A stretch of DNA of 46,928 nt from an uncultured Bacteroidales bacterium (GTDB lineage Bacteria; Bacteroidota; Bacteroidia; Bacteroidales; Paludibacteraceae). Positions 16,655-24,769 of the stretch are shown here, in pieces. Within the stretch, counting starts at the first letter, position 1. Every line of letters begins with the position of its first letter. Made by a program: the position numbers and the translations under genes. The DNA lies in NCBI GenBank assembly GCA_902799875.1, contig CADCCH010000010.1:1-46928 (forward strand), given 5' to 3'. The notes beneath the pieces were generated by a model that did not search any database, was not told the origin of the DNA, and worked only from the letters and a program-made list of their open reading frames with translations.

Positions 16655-17830
16655 ATGAAAAAATTAACTACACTTCTGATGACGCTGATGCTGATGAGTA
16701 CAGCGTTGTGGGCACAAGAGACGATCACGGTCTCCGCCAAGAGTACGGACATCTCGGAAGGACTCGATCTGAAGGTGGTAGCTAAACTGTTCGCAGATGC
16801 TAAAAACCTGGAAGAGTTCGAGACGATGCTCAACAACCCGGACAGTGCGTTCTGTAACCTGGACTTGAACGGCGACGGACAAGTGGATTACATCCGCGTT
16901 GTGGAAACGGGTGAGGGTAACAAGCGACTCATCGTTTTGCAGGCGGTTCTGGCAAAGGATATCTTCCAGGATGTAGCCTCGATATACGTAGAGAAAGATG
17001 AGAAGAATGAGGTTTCCGTTCAGGTAGTCGGCGACGAGTATGTATATGGTGCGAACTATATCATCGAACCCGTATATATCTACCGGCCCTTGATCTACGA
17101 TTGGTTCTGGAGCGACGCATGGTACGCTTGGCACAGTCCTTGGTACTGGGGTTATTGGCCGGGCTGGTGGTACGCACATAACTGTTGGGCACACGATTGG
17201 TACTGGCATCACTGCTACGCCTATCATCACCACCACTACTGCTGCTCGTTCCGTCACGCACCCCAACCGCGTCACGGGTATCACGAGATGCATCGGAATG
17301 TGAGTCGCCGGGATTATGCAACCGCTCATCCGGATCGTTCGTTCAGCCGTCGCAACACGGGTATGACGAATGCCCGCGAGATCCGCAGCACGACCAGTGT
17401 ACGTTCTACGCGTCAGACTGCTACGGCAGCACCGGCAAGTAGAACAACCGCTGCACCTGCAACTCGCGCAACGGCGACCCGTACGACCACTACCGCAACG
17501 CGTTCGACCAGTGCAACTAGAACCACTAGTGCTCCTAGTTCGACTAGAACCACTAGTTCCACCCGCACCACGAGCACCGCAACCCGTTCAACGAGCACCA
17601 GCGTAGCTCGTACACCGAGCAGCACACGTACGACGAGTAGTACGGCAACGCGTTCGACCGGTACCGCAACTCGCTCTACGAGTTCAGCCGGATCGTACAG
17701 ACCGAGCAGCTCCTCGAGTTCAATTAGAACGTCTAGCGCACCTTCCGGTGGAAGTCGCACCAGCGGCGGTGGAGGTGGATCCAGACCCTCCGGAGGTGGA
17801 GGCGGTGGTGGACGAACCACACGCAGATAA
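16655..17830 (+). CDS. Secreted low-complexity protein with W/H/Y-rich and S/T/R-rich regions, 391 aa
   Basis: A signal peptide (M-K-K-L-T-T-L-L-M-T-L-M-L-M, cleavage near A-L-W-A-Q) precedes a folded domain of about 130 residues with a calcium-loop-like D-L-N-G-D-G-Q-V-D-Y near residue 70. Then comes an unusual stretch dense in tryptophan, histidine and tyrosine (about 145-200). The last 190 residues are repeats of R-T-T, R-S-T and A-T-R units, finishing in glycine-rich blocks and R-R. The start at 16655 begins the signal peptide; 16643 is an alternative. No enzymatic family is recognised for the whole; a cell-surface or envelope structural role is a guess. Confidence 0.75.
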   Translation: MKKLTTLLMTLMLMSTALWAQETITVSAKSTDISEGLDLKVVAKLFADAKNLEEFETMLNNPDSAFCNLDLNGDGQVDYIRVVETGEGNKRLIVLQAVLAKDIFQDVASIYVEKDEKNEVSVQVVGDEYVYGANYIIEPVYIYRPLIYDWFWSDAWYAWHSPWYWGYWPGWWYAHNCWAHDWYWHHCYAYHHHHYCCSFRHAPQPRHGYHEMHRNVSRRDYATAHPDRSFSRRNTGMTNAREIRSTTSVRSTRQTATAAPASRTTAAPATRATATRTTTTATRSTSATRTTSAPSSTRTTSSTRTTSTATRSTSTSVARTPSSTRTTSSTATRSTGTATRSTSSAGSYRPSSSSSSIRTSSAPSGGSRTSGGGGGSRPSGGGGGGGRTTRR

Positions 17831-17833
17831 AAG

Positions 17834-17863
17834 AAATAAGGTGTCCAATCGGGCACCTTATTT
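17834..17863. terminator. Bidirectional terminator between convergent genes
   Basis: AAATAAGGTG (17834-17843) and CACCTTATTT (17854-17863) form a 10-bp stem with A-rich and T-rich flanks on both sides. It lies between the convergent genes ending at 17830 and 17866, so it can serve both. Confidence 0.85.
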
Positions 17864-17865
17864 GT

Positions 17866-19260
17866 TTAATGAGCAGCTAACATATTCTTCGGATCGAGCA
17901 GCTGATCTACCTGCTCCTTACTCAGCAACTCGTGTTCCAGCACCAGGTTATACACGCTCTTGCCGGTCTCTAACGCCTCTTTGGCAATCTTGGTCGAAGC
18001 CTTATAACCGATCACGGGGTTCAGTGCAGTCACGATACCAATCGAGTGTTTCACGGTCTCGGCGTTGTGCTCACGGTTGATGGTGATACCGTCGATACAT
18101 TTCTTGCGAAGGATCTTCATTACGTTGCGCAGCCAGGTGATGGACTCAAAGATACACTCGGTGATGATAGGCTCCATGACGTTCAACTGCAACTGACCGG
18201 CTTCCGCGGCAAACGTAACCGCCGTGTCGTTACCGATGACTTTGAAGCATACCTGATTCGTTACCTCCGGGATAACCGGATTGACCTTACCCGGCATAAT
18301 GGAGCTACCCGGTGCCATAGGCGGCAGGTTGATCTCGTGCAGACCGCAACGCGGACCCGAAGCCATCAGACGCAGGTCATTACAGGTTTTGCTCAGTTTG
18401 ACCGCCAACCGTTTGAGGGCCGCCGAATAGCTGACGTATGCACCCGTATCAGGCGTCGCTTCTACGAGGTCACTGGCTAACACAAACGGTTCACCGGTCA
18501 ACTCGCACATCTTCTTGATACACAGCTCTGCATAACCGGCCGTGGCGTTCAGACCCGTACCGATTGCGGTGCCACCCATATTGATCTCGTACAGCAGTTT
18601 GACGTTGCGCTCCAGGTTAGCCACCTCCTCTTCGAGGTTATTGGCAAAGGCATGGAACTCCTGACCACTCGTCATCGGCACCGCGTCCTGCAACTGCGTA
18701 CGACCCATCTTGATCGAGTCATTGTACTCGTCACCCTTGTGTCTGAGCGATTCAATCAACAACTGCAACTCACTCACCAGCCCTCTGTTCATACGGATGA
18801 ACGCGTAACGGAAAGCCGAAGGATAAGCGTCGTTCGTACTCTGCGCGCAGTTGACATGGTCGTTCGGTGAGCAGTATTGGTACTCGCCGCGTTCGTGCCC
18901 CATGATCTCCAGCGCACGGTTAGCAATCACCTCATTGGCGTTCATGTTCACCGTTGTACCGGCACCGCCCTGCACCATATCGGTCGGGAACTGGTCGTGC
19001 ATCTGACCGTCAATGATCTCCTGGCAGGCCTGTGCGATTGCCGCATAGATCTCATCGTTGATCACGCCCAAGTCATGGTTCGCTTCGACAGCTGCCAACT
19101 TGATATACGCCAACGCGATGATGTATTCCGGAAAATCAGACATCTTCAGATTGGAAATCTGATAGTTATTGATACCACGTTGTGTCTGTACACCGTAGTA
19201 CGCGTTCTGCGGCACCTGCAACTCACCCAGCAGGTCCGATTCAATACGAAACTTTTCCAT
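17866..19260 (-). CDS. aspA: Aspartate ammonia-lyase
   Basis: A 464-residue member of the aspartase/fumarase superfamily, converting aspartate to fumarate and ammonia. The signature G-S-S-I-M-P-G-K-V-N-P (about 316-326) carries the catalytic serine loop. Other marks are Q-G-G-A-G-T-T-V-N-M-N-A-N-E near 97-110, S-T-N-D-A-Y-P-S and the T-S-G-Q-E loop. These, with the opening R-I-E-S-D-L-L-G-E-L, favour aspartase over class II fumarase. It is 10 bases downstream of ftsY and probably last in that operon. Fumarate production would suit anaerobic fumarate respiration. Confidence 0.92.
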   Translation of the reverse strand: MEKFRIESDLLGELQVPQNAYYGVQTQRGINNYQISNLKMSDFPEYIIALAYIKLAAVEANHDLGVINDEIYAAIAQACQEIIDGQMHDQFPTDMVQGGAGTTVNMNANEVIANRALEIMGHERGEYQYCSPNDHVNCAQSTNDAYPSAFRYAFIRMNRGLVSELQLLIESLRHKGDEYNDSIKMGRTQLQDAVPMTSGQEFHAFANNLEEEVANLERNVKLLYEINMGGTAIGTGLNATAGYAELCIKKMCELTGEPFVLASDLVEATPDTGAYVSYSAALKRLAVKLSKTCNDLRLMASGPRCGLHEINLPPMAPGSSIMPGKVNPVIPEVTNQVCFKVIGNDTAVTFAAEAGQLQLNVMEPIITECIFESITWLRNVMKILRKKCIDGITINREHNAETVKHSIGIVTALNPVIGYKASTKIAKEALETGKSVYNLVLEHELLSKEQVDQLLDPKNMLAAH

Positions 19261-19270
19261 AGTATAATGT

Positions 19271-20230
19271 TTAATTGATTTTACCTAATAAGGATTTTAC
19301 AAACTCCACGCGGTTGAAGACCTGCAGGTCTGTCATCTGCTCACCCAGACCGATGTAACGAACAGGAATCTTGAACTGGTCACTGATGCCGATTACGACT
19401 CCACCTTTTGCTGTTCCGTCGAGTTTGGTGATGGCGAGCGAACTAACCTGCGTCGCAGCCGTGAACTGGCGTGCCTGCTCAAATGCATTCTGTCCTGTAC
19501 TACCATCGAGTACCAACAGCACATCGTGCGGTGCGTCCGGAACGACCTTCTGCATCACGTTCTTGATCTTCGTCAACTCGTTCATCAGGTTGATCTTGTT
19601 ATGTAACCGTCCTGCCGTGTCGATCAGCACCACGTCCGCATCATTGGCCTTTGCACTCTGCAGCGTGTCGTACGCTACCGATGCCGGATCGGATCCTTGT
19701 TGTTGCTTGATCACCGGTACTCCGACGCGCTCACCCCAGATGCAGAGCTGCTCCACGGCAGCCGCACGGAAGGTATCCGCGGCACCGAGGTACACATTCT
19801 TACCCGCCGCTTTGTACTGGTAGGCTAACTTACCGATGGTCGTTGTCTTGCCCACGCCGTTCACACCGACCACCATCACCACATAGGGCTTGGACGGTAA
19901 CTCCGCCTCAAAATCCGGTACGTCGGCTACGTTGTTCTCCTGCAGCAACTGAGATATCTCGTCCACCAGCAGGTTATTCAACTCCTCCGTACCGATGTAC
20001 TTATCGCGTTTGACGCGTTCCTGCACGCGCTCGATGATCCGCAGGGTCGTCTCCACACCCACGTCCGAGGTGATCAACGCCTCTTCCAAGTTATCCAGCA
20101 CATCGTCATCTATCGTCGATTTACCGGCAATCGCGTGCCCGATCTTACTGAGCACCGACTCCTTACTCTTCTCCAGACCCTTGTCCAGCGTCTCTTTTTT
20201 CTCTCTGTTAAATAATCCGAAAAATGCCAT
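19271..20230 (-). CDS. ftsY: SRP receptor FtsY
   Basis: A 319-residue SRP-receptor GTPase that docks Ffh-ribosome complexes at the membrane. The acidic A domain is almost absent (the protein begins M-A-F-F-G-L-F-N-R-E-K-K), leaving the NG core. Visible are the P-loop G-V-N-G-V-G-K-T-T-T near residue 120, D-T-A-G-R near 200, T-K-L-D-G-T-A-K-G-G and the closing motif I-G-L-G-E-Q-M-T-D-L. The start codon shares one base with the stop of the upstream glycosyltransferase gene. Confidence 0.97.
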   Translation of the reverse strand: MAFFGLFNREKKETLDKGLEKSKESVLSKIGHAIAGKSTIDDDVLDNLEEALITSDVGVETTLRIIERVQERVKRDKYIGTEELNNLLVDEISQLLQENNVADVPDFEAELPSKPYVVMVVGVNGVGKTTTIGKLAYQYKAAGKNVYLGAADTFRAAAVEQLCIWGERVGVPVIKQQQGSDPASVAYDTLQSAKANDADVVLIDTAGRLHNKINLMNELTKIKNVMQKVVPDAPHDVLLVLDGSTGQNAFEQARQFTAATQVSSLAITKLDGTAKGGVVIGISDQFKIPVRYIGLGEQMTDLQVFNRVEFVKSLLGKIN

Positions 20231-21117
20231 TATCTATAGTTTTTTCTCATTCGTTTATAATCGCGCCTTGCCTCGCAAACCGCTTTCGCGCTACCTTTCT
20301 TACCCGTGCAGAGGAACATCATTGCTGCGGCGTAATCCAGGAAGAACCGGATACTTAATACACCCCATCTGCATTTACTGTTCTTGTAGATCATCAGCAG
20401 GTTATTGCGGAAATTGAGATAAGTCTTGCGGGGATTGTCGTAACTCAACGCACCGCCACCTAAATGGTACACTGTGCTCTGCGGTACGCAGGCCAGTTTC
20501 CATCCCTTGTTGCGCATCCGCCAGCATAGGTCAATCTCTTCCTGGTGCGCAAAGAACGCCGCGTCTAACCCACCGCACTCCTTATATACTTTCGTACGCA
20601 CGCACATACACGCGCCGGTAGTCCAATCGATGTTTACCACCGTATCGTGTTGACCCTTGTCCTCTTCGATCTTACCGAATCGTCTTCCGCGGCAGTAGGG
20701 ATAACCCAGCGGATCCAGAAACCCACCGGCGGCACCCGCGTGCTCAAAGAAGGCTTTGTTGCGCCAGCTCCGTATCTTCGGTTGCACGGCTGCAACCTCC
20801 GGATGGGCGTCCATGTAATCGAGTAGGGGACCCAACCAGTTTTCCGTCACCTCCACGTCGGAGTTCAGCAGCACCACGTACTCGCTGTCCACCTGCGCAA
20901 TCGCCCGGTTATACCCCTCCGCAAAACCGTAGTTCTGCTCCAGTATGATGGTCTTCACAGACGGAAACTCCGTACGCAACACCTCCAGACTCTCGTCCGT
21001 ACTGCCGTTATCGGCTACGATGACCTCACCGTCCTTCGTGTGTTGAACCACCGACGGCAAGTACTGGCGCAACATCTCCGCCCCGTTCCAGTTTAATATG
21101 ATGACGCTACACTTCAC
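20230..21117 (-). CDS. Family 2 glycosyltransferase, 295 aa
   Basis: A GT-A fold transferase: the N-terminal nucleotide-sugar half has I-I-L-N-W-N-G near residue 6, V-I-V-A-D-N-G-S-T-D near 33 and the metal-binding D-x-D-like segment L-N-S-D-V-E-V near 84-90. W-T-T-G-A-C-M-C and H-Q-E-E-I-D-L-C-W-R-M-R-N-K-G form the acceptor-side E-D/E-D motif typical of rhamnosyltransferase-like GT2 proteins. The C-terminal basic tail may associate with the membrane. It probably acts on surface polysaccharide or lipid-linked sugars; the substrate is not predictable. It overlaps both neighbours by 1-4 bases. Confidence 0.88.
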   Translation of the reverse strand: MKCSVIILNWNGAEMLRQYLPSVVQHTKDGEVIVADNGSTDESLEVLRTEFPSVKTIILEQNYGFAEGYNRAIAQVDSEYVVLLNSDVEVTENWLGPLLDYMDAHPEVAAVQPKIRSWRNKAFFEHAGAAGGFLDPLGYPYCRGRRFGKIEEDKGQHDTVVNIDWTTGACMCVRTKVYKECGGLDAAFFAHQEEIDLCWRMRNKGWKLACVPQSTVYHLGGGALSYDNPRKTYLNFRNNLLMIYKNSKCRWGVLSIRFFLDYAAAMMFLCTGKKGSAKAVCEARRDYKRMRKNYR

Positions 21118-21500
21118 TCTTCCTCGTAGTAGCCTTTCTCGATACCGTACTGCAGCTCGGCGTCCTGGATCAACTGAATCTGCACGCTGCTGATGGCGCG
21201 TTGGTCCTCCTTCGATGCGGCCAGCACGTAGTTCAACTGCTCGGTCTCGTCCACCTCGCCGTCCAGATACTCCATCTCTCCGGTAGCCTCGTCCACGCGC
21301 AACAAACCTTTCTCCTCCAGGTAGTCATCCATCGCATCCAGTACAAACAGGATGTCGTCGGCAGTCAATGTGTGACCGCAGGGGTTTTCGGGTGTCGAGC
21401 CGCTCGACCTGTCCTCCGCAGGAATGGCGTTATAGATATACTCCACCAACTCCCGCTCTTCCGGCTCCAACAGAGCCATCTCGATTGTATTCTGTTCCAT
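21114..21500 (-). CDS. Acidic hypothetical protein, 128 aa
   Basis: A strongly acidic cytosolic protein with no signal peptide or membrane segment. The central part (D-D-I-L-F-V-L-D-A-M-D-D-Y-L-E-E-K-G-L-L) looks like a small helical domain. I do not recognise the family. It lies between a lipoprotein gene (9 bases upstream) and the glycosyltransferase gene, whose start it overlaps (ATGA), in the operon leading to ftsY and aspA, so it is very probably translated. Role unknown. Confidence 0.75.
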   Translation of the reverse strand: MEQNTIEMALLEPEERELVEYIYNAIPAEDRSSGSTPENPCGHTLTADDILFVLDAMDDYLEEKGLLRVDEATGEMEYLDGEVDETEQLNYVLAASKEDQRAISSVQIQLIQDAELQYGIEKGYYEEE

Positions 21501-21509
21501 AATTAAGGA

Positions 21510-22061
21510 TTATTCATCCCAGTCAAGCTGGGTCTCATTACCTTCTGCATCGTACGAGCGAAGCACTGACAGGAATCCACCATCTTTCGATAGCGCATTA
21601 GGTACCTTGTCGCCGGGGACATATACACCGGAGGAAATGCCGCTCTTTTCCTTATCGCCAATGACTTTTCCATTCTCGTCCAAACGATAAGTATATACTG
21701 AGTATTCTCTGAGGATGAACACTTTATTAAATTTTGCCGGATCATAATCAGGTTTCATAGCGGCGTCCACTTTTACACCGAGTTTGGCAGGCAGTTTAGC
21801 CTGAACCGTTTTGCTCCATTTGGTGCTATTCAGCGTTTCGGTTTGTACCTTACCGTCCTGGTCATAGTAAGATACCTTAAAGTCTGCCACGAGAAGCATC
21901 GTGTCAGTTACTTCAAACGTGTACTCCAAACCGGCTGCAACAGGCTTGGCCTCCGGTGTTTGACCTTGTTGGTCCGGCTCTTGTTGTTGAGAATTCTCTT
22001 TGTTACAGCCTACCAGCATCATACTGCAAGCAGCCAACATCATAAACAATACTTTCTTCAT
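21510..22061 (-). CDS. Predicted lipoprotein, 183 aa
   Basis: The lipoprotein signal peptide M-K-K-V-L-F-M-M-L-A-A-C-S-M-M-L-V-G-C places the lipidated cysteine at about residue 19. It is followed by a Q/E/P-rich linker and a beta-rich domain of about 140 residues. An in-frame start at 22133 would put 24 residues before the signal peptide and would lie upstream of the transcription start, so ATG 22061 was chosen. It is the first gene of the operon ending with ftsY and aspA, with a consensus promoter 42 bases upstream. No family recognised. Confidence 0.8.
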   Translation of the reverse strand: MKKVLFMMLAACSMMLVGCNKENSQQQEPDQQGQTPEAKPVAAGLEYTFEVTDTMLLVADFKVSYYDQDGKVQTETLNSTKWSKTVQAKLPAKLGVKVDAAMKPDYDPAKFNKVFILREYSVYTYRLDENGKVIGDKEKSGISSGVYVPGDKVPNALSKDGGFLSVLRSYDAEGNETQLDWDE

Positions 22062-22102
22062 AAGTATAATATTTAAATGGTTTGTTTGTTTTTTTTGCGC
22101 TG

Positions 22103-22133
22103 CAAAGGTACTACAAATTTTGCATATATGCAA
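22103..22133 (-). promoter_or_regulatory. Promoter of the lipoprotein-ftsY-aspA operon
   Basis: Minus strand: -33 TTG (22131-22133), 20-base spacer starting CATATATGC and ending GTAG, -7 TACCTTTG (22103-22110). Confidence 0.8.
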
Positions 22134-22172
22134 GCCTTCAGGTATTTTTTTGTCGAAAAAGCCCGCCCGCTC

Positions 22173-22203
22173 TTGCGTATTTCAATTTTTTGTAGTAATT
22201 TTG
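22173..22203 (+). promoter_or_regulatory. cdsA operon promoter
   Basis: -33 TTG (22173-22175), 20-base spacer containing CGTATTTC and ending GTAG, -7 TAATTTTG (22196-22203), 19 bases before the cdsA ATG. Confidence 0.8.
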
Positions 22204-22222
22204 CACGCAAAATTGGAATTAT

Positions 22223-23062
22223 ATGAGTGAATTTTGGAAACGGACGCTTAGCGGCGCGGTGTATGTAAGTGTGGTGATAGGCAGTATCGTATATCATGAA
22301 GTTTTCTTTCTGGCTTTGTCCACCTGCCTGGCTTATCTGGCGGTACGCGAATATAACAGTTTGACCCATCCGCGCAGTTGGATGGATTTGTTGGCGGAAC
22401 TGAGTGCTGTCTTCTGCATCTTCCCCTGTACGATCGCGTTGCTCTACCCGGAGCCTTTCAGTCCTTGGATCATGCTGACCCTTCTCCTGCCGATAGGCAT
22501 ACTCGTTTCCGAGTTGTGGAACAAAGCGGAGCAACCGCTTTCCAGCTGGGGCCATTTTCTGATCGGCCAGATGATGATTGCGCTGCCTTTTGCGTTGATG
22601 AACGTCCTGAACCATATCGACAAATGGCTTTTGCTGGCGGTCTTTGTGCTGATCTGGGTCAACGACTCCGGTGCCTATTGCGTCGGTGTTTTGACAGCCA
22701 AGAAGATGCCCGGCGGCAACCATAAGATGTTTCCCCGCGTCAGCCCGAAGAAGAGTTGGGAAGGTTTGTTCGGAGGCTTTGCGTTCACGATCGGCGCAGC
22801 GTTCATCCTCAATCGTTTCGGTTGGTTTGATACCATCACCAAAGAGGGATTCGAGCTGCTCATTTCCGGTGCTTTTGCCCTCATTGTAAGTGGGGCAGGT
22901 ACGCTCGGAGACCTGATGGAGAGCCTTTTCAAACGCAGTCTGGGCGTCAAGGACTCCGGTAAGTTCCTGCCCGGCCACGGAGGCGTGCTGGACCGTTTTG
23001 ACTCGATCCTGCTAGCTGCTCCTGTCACTTTGTTGTTCGTACTTCTGTTGATGCAATGTTGA
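22223..23062 (+). CDS. cdsA: Phosphatidate cytidylyltransferase
   Basis: A 279-residue polytopic membrane enzyme making CDP-diacylglycerol from phosphatidate and CTP, the branch point of phospholipid synthesis. Seven or eight hydrophobic segments are visible. The family signature is complete near residues 230-265: S-L-F-K-R-S-L-G-V-K-D-S-G-K-F-L-P-G-H-G-G-V-L-D-R. The short leader after the promoter supports the ATG at 22223. It overlaps the next gene by seven bases. Confidence 0.95.
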   Translation: MSEFWKRTLSGAVYVSVVIGSIVYHEVFFLALSTCLAYLAVREYNSLTHPRSWMDLLAELSAVFCIFPCTIALLYPEPFSPWIMLTLLLPIGILVSELWNKAEQPLSSWGHFLIGQMMIALPFALMNVLNHIDKWLLLAVFVLIWVNDSGAYCVGVLTAKKMPGGNHKMFPRVSPKKSWEGLFGGFAFTIGAAFILNRFGWFDTITKEGFELLISGAFALIVSGAGTLGDLMESLFKRSLGVKDSGKFLPGHGGVLDRFDSILLAAPVTLLFVLLLMQC

Positions 23063-23922
23063 GATTGATCGTATCTATACTCTCCCGACTGCCCCTCAAC
23101 GTACACTATTTCTTTGCGGATTGGTTGATCTATCCGCTGATGATGTACGTGGTGCGCTACCGTCGGCGGTTGGTAGCGAAGAACCTTCGGCTCTCTTTCC
23201 CGGACAAGACCGATGCCGAGCGGCGTCAGATAGCCCGCGATTTCTACCGTCAGTTCTGCTACACGCTTGTTGAGACCATCTACGGCTCCAGTCGCACCAA
23301 CGACGAGTTGCGCGAAAGGGAGGTCTTTGAGAATCCCGAGGTGGTCAACGCCCTTGCCAAGGAGCGCGGAGGTTGCGTGGTGATGATGGCGCATATGGGG
23401 AATTGGGAGTGGAAAGCGTCCTGTCAGAACTGGTTCGATCCCGAGGTGACCGAGCTCAATATCTACCGTAAGCTCAAGAACGAGAAGATGGATGCGCTGA
23501 TGCTCGAGGTGCGTGCCAAACGCGACGGACTCTGCGTGGAGAAACAACGGATCTTACGCGAGATGGTGCGGTTCCGTGCCGCCAAGAAACCCATCGTCGT
23601 CGGACTGATAGCAGATCAGAAACCTCGGCCGGAGGTTACCCGCACCTGGCTTACTTTCCTGCACCAGGAGACCGGTTTCCTCGATGGCGGTGAGATGCTC
23701 GCCAAGAAATTCAACTATCCCGTCTTTGCCCTCCACGTCCGTCGTCCTAAGAGAGGTTACTACGAGTCGCGTTTTGACCTCATCTCTATGACCCCGCAGG
23801 ACACCGCAGACGGCGAGATAACGACCGCTTATGCCCGTGCCTTAGAGCAGAATATCCTGGAGCAACCCGAACTCTGGCTCTGGACCCATAACCGCTTCAA
23901 ATGGAAACGTACCGATGCCTGA
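23056..23922 (+). CDS. Lysophospholipid/lipid A acyltransferase (LpxL/HtrB-like), 288 aa
   Basis: The catalytic H-x4-E is H113-M-G-N-W-E118, the hallmark of the LpxL/LpxM lipid A acyltransferase family. Other typical features are the N-terminal hydrophobic helix, the N-L-R-L-S-F-P segment after R-Y-R-R-R-L, and the C-terminal P-E-L-W-L-W-T-H-N-R-F-K-W. It probably adds a secondary acyl chain to lipid A at the inner membrane. It overlaps cdsA by 7 bases and ribF by 8 bases. Confidence 0.92.
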   Translation: MLRLIVSILSRLPLNVHYFFADWLIYPLMMYVVRYRRRLVAKNLRLSFPDKTDAERRQIARDFYRQFCYTLVETIYGSSRTNDELREREVFENPEVVNALAKERGGCVVMMAHMGNWEWKASCQNWFDPEVTELNIYRKLKNEKMDALMLEVRAKRDGLCVEKQRILREMVRFRAAKKPIVVGLIADQKPRPEVTRTWLTFLHQETGFLDGGEMLAKKFNYPVFALHVRRPKRGYYESRFDLISMTPQDTADGEITTAYARALEQNILEQPELWLWTHNRFKWKRTDA

Positions 23923-24769
23923 CCGTATAGCGACCATAGGATTTTTCGATGGGGTGCACAAAGGCCATCAGTTCCTCTTTGAGCACCTGCAACGCCTGGC
24001 CACCGAGCGAGGCTTGCAACCCCTCATCGTCACTTTTGCCGAGCACCCGCGTGCGGTGCTGGACTCCGATTACCAACCGCATCTGCTGAGCTCGTTGGAG
24101 GAACGCGAGAAGAAACTGAGTCAGTATGGCGAGGTGGTGGTGCTCTCGTTTGCCGACATCCACACCCTCACGGCCGCGGAGTTTATGTGTTATCTGCGGG
24201 ACCAATATCACGTCACAACCCTTCTCATGGGTTACGACCACCGTTTCGGTTCCGATCGGCTCAAACGTCCGCAGGATTACCGTCGGGTGGGGGAGCAATG
24301 TGGTATCGAAGTATTGACCATGAGTGAGTACGTGGAGGGCGAATGGCATGTCTCCTCCACCGAGATCCGGACAGCGTTAGAGAACGGCAATATCGTCGTG
24401 GCCAACGAACTCTTAGGTCATCCCTACACCCTTTGTGGGCGCGTTGTACACGGCAAAGCAATCGGTCGTACGCTCGGTTTTCCGACGGCTAATATCCAGC
24501 CTCTCGACCCCCTCAAGATTATCCCGAAAAAAGGCGTCTATGTGGCGATAGTCAACACGCCCACCATGGACGATGCACCTGCTTTCGTCAATATCGACAA
24601 GCAGGGCCTCATCGAGGCGCACATCCCTTCGTTCAAGGGGGATTTGTATGATCAAATACTGAAAATTCGTTTCCTGCGCTTCTTGCGCGAAGAGAAACAT
24701 TTCGATTCGCTTGAAGAACTGCGAACGCAGATCAAGGCAGATATTGATAGCACCCTGCGTCCGGCTTGA
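23915..24769 (+). CDS. ribF: Bifunctional riboflavin kinase / FAD synthetase
   Basis: A 284-residue RibF turning riboflavin into FMN and FAD. The N-terminal adenylyltransferase half has G-F-F-D-G-V-H-K-G-H-Q (nucleotidyltransferase G-x-x-H motif near residue 9-19) and M-G-Y-D-H-R-F-G. W-H-V-S-S-T-E-I-R closes that domain. The C-terminal kinase half has H-G-K-A-I-G-R-T-L-G-F-P-T-A-N-I and K-K-G-V-Y-V-A. The length is slightly short (about 300-310 is usual) but both halves are complete. Its 3' end overlaps the convergent gene by 38 bases. Confidence 0.94.
   Translation: MPDRIATIGFFDGVHKGHQFLFEHLQRLATERGLQPLIVTFAEHPRAVLDSDYQPHLLSSLEEREKKLSQYGEVVVLSFADIHTLTAAEFMCYLRDQYHVTTLLMGYDHRFGSDRLKRPQDYRRVGEQCGIEVLTMSEYVEGEWHVSSTEIRTALENGNIVVANELLGHPYTLCGRVVHGKAIGRTLGFPTANIQPLDPLKIIPKKGVYVAIVNTPTMDDAPAFVNIDKQGLIEAHIPSFKGDLYDQILKIRFLRFLREEKHFDSLEELRTQIKADIDSTLRPA

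Noticed and set aside
17413..17856. Minus-strand ORF rich in V, L, P and G opposite the low-complexity secreted protein.
   Set aside because: Its composition simply reflects the complementary strand of the R/T/S repeats.
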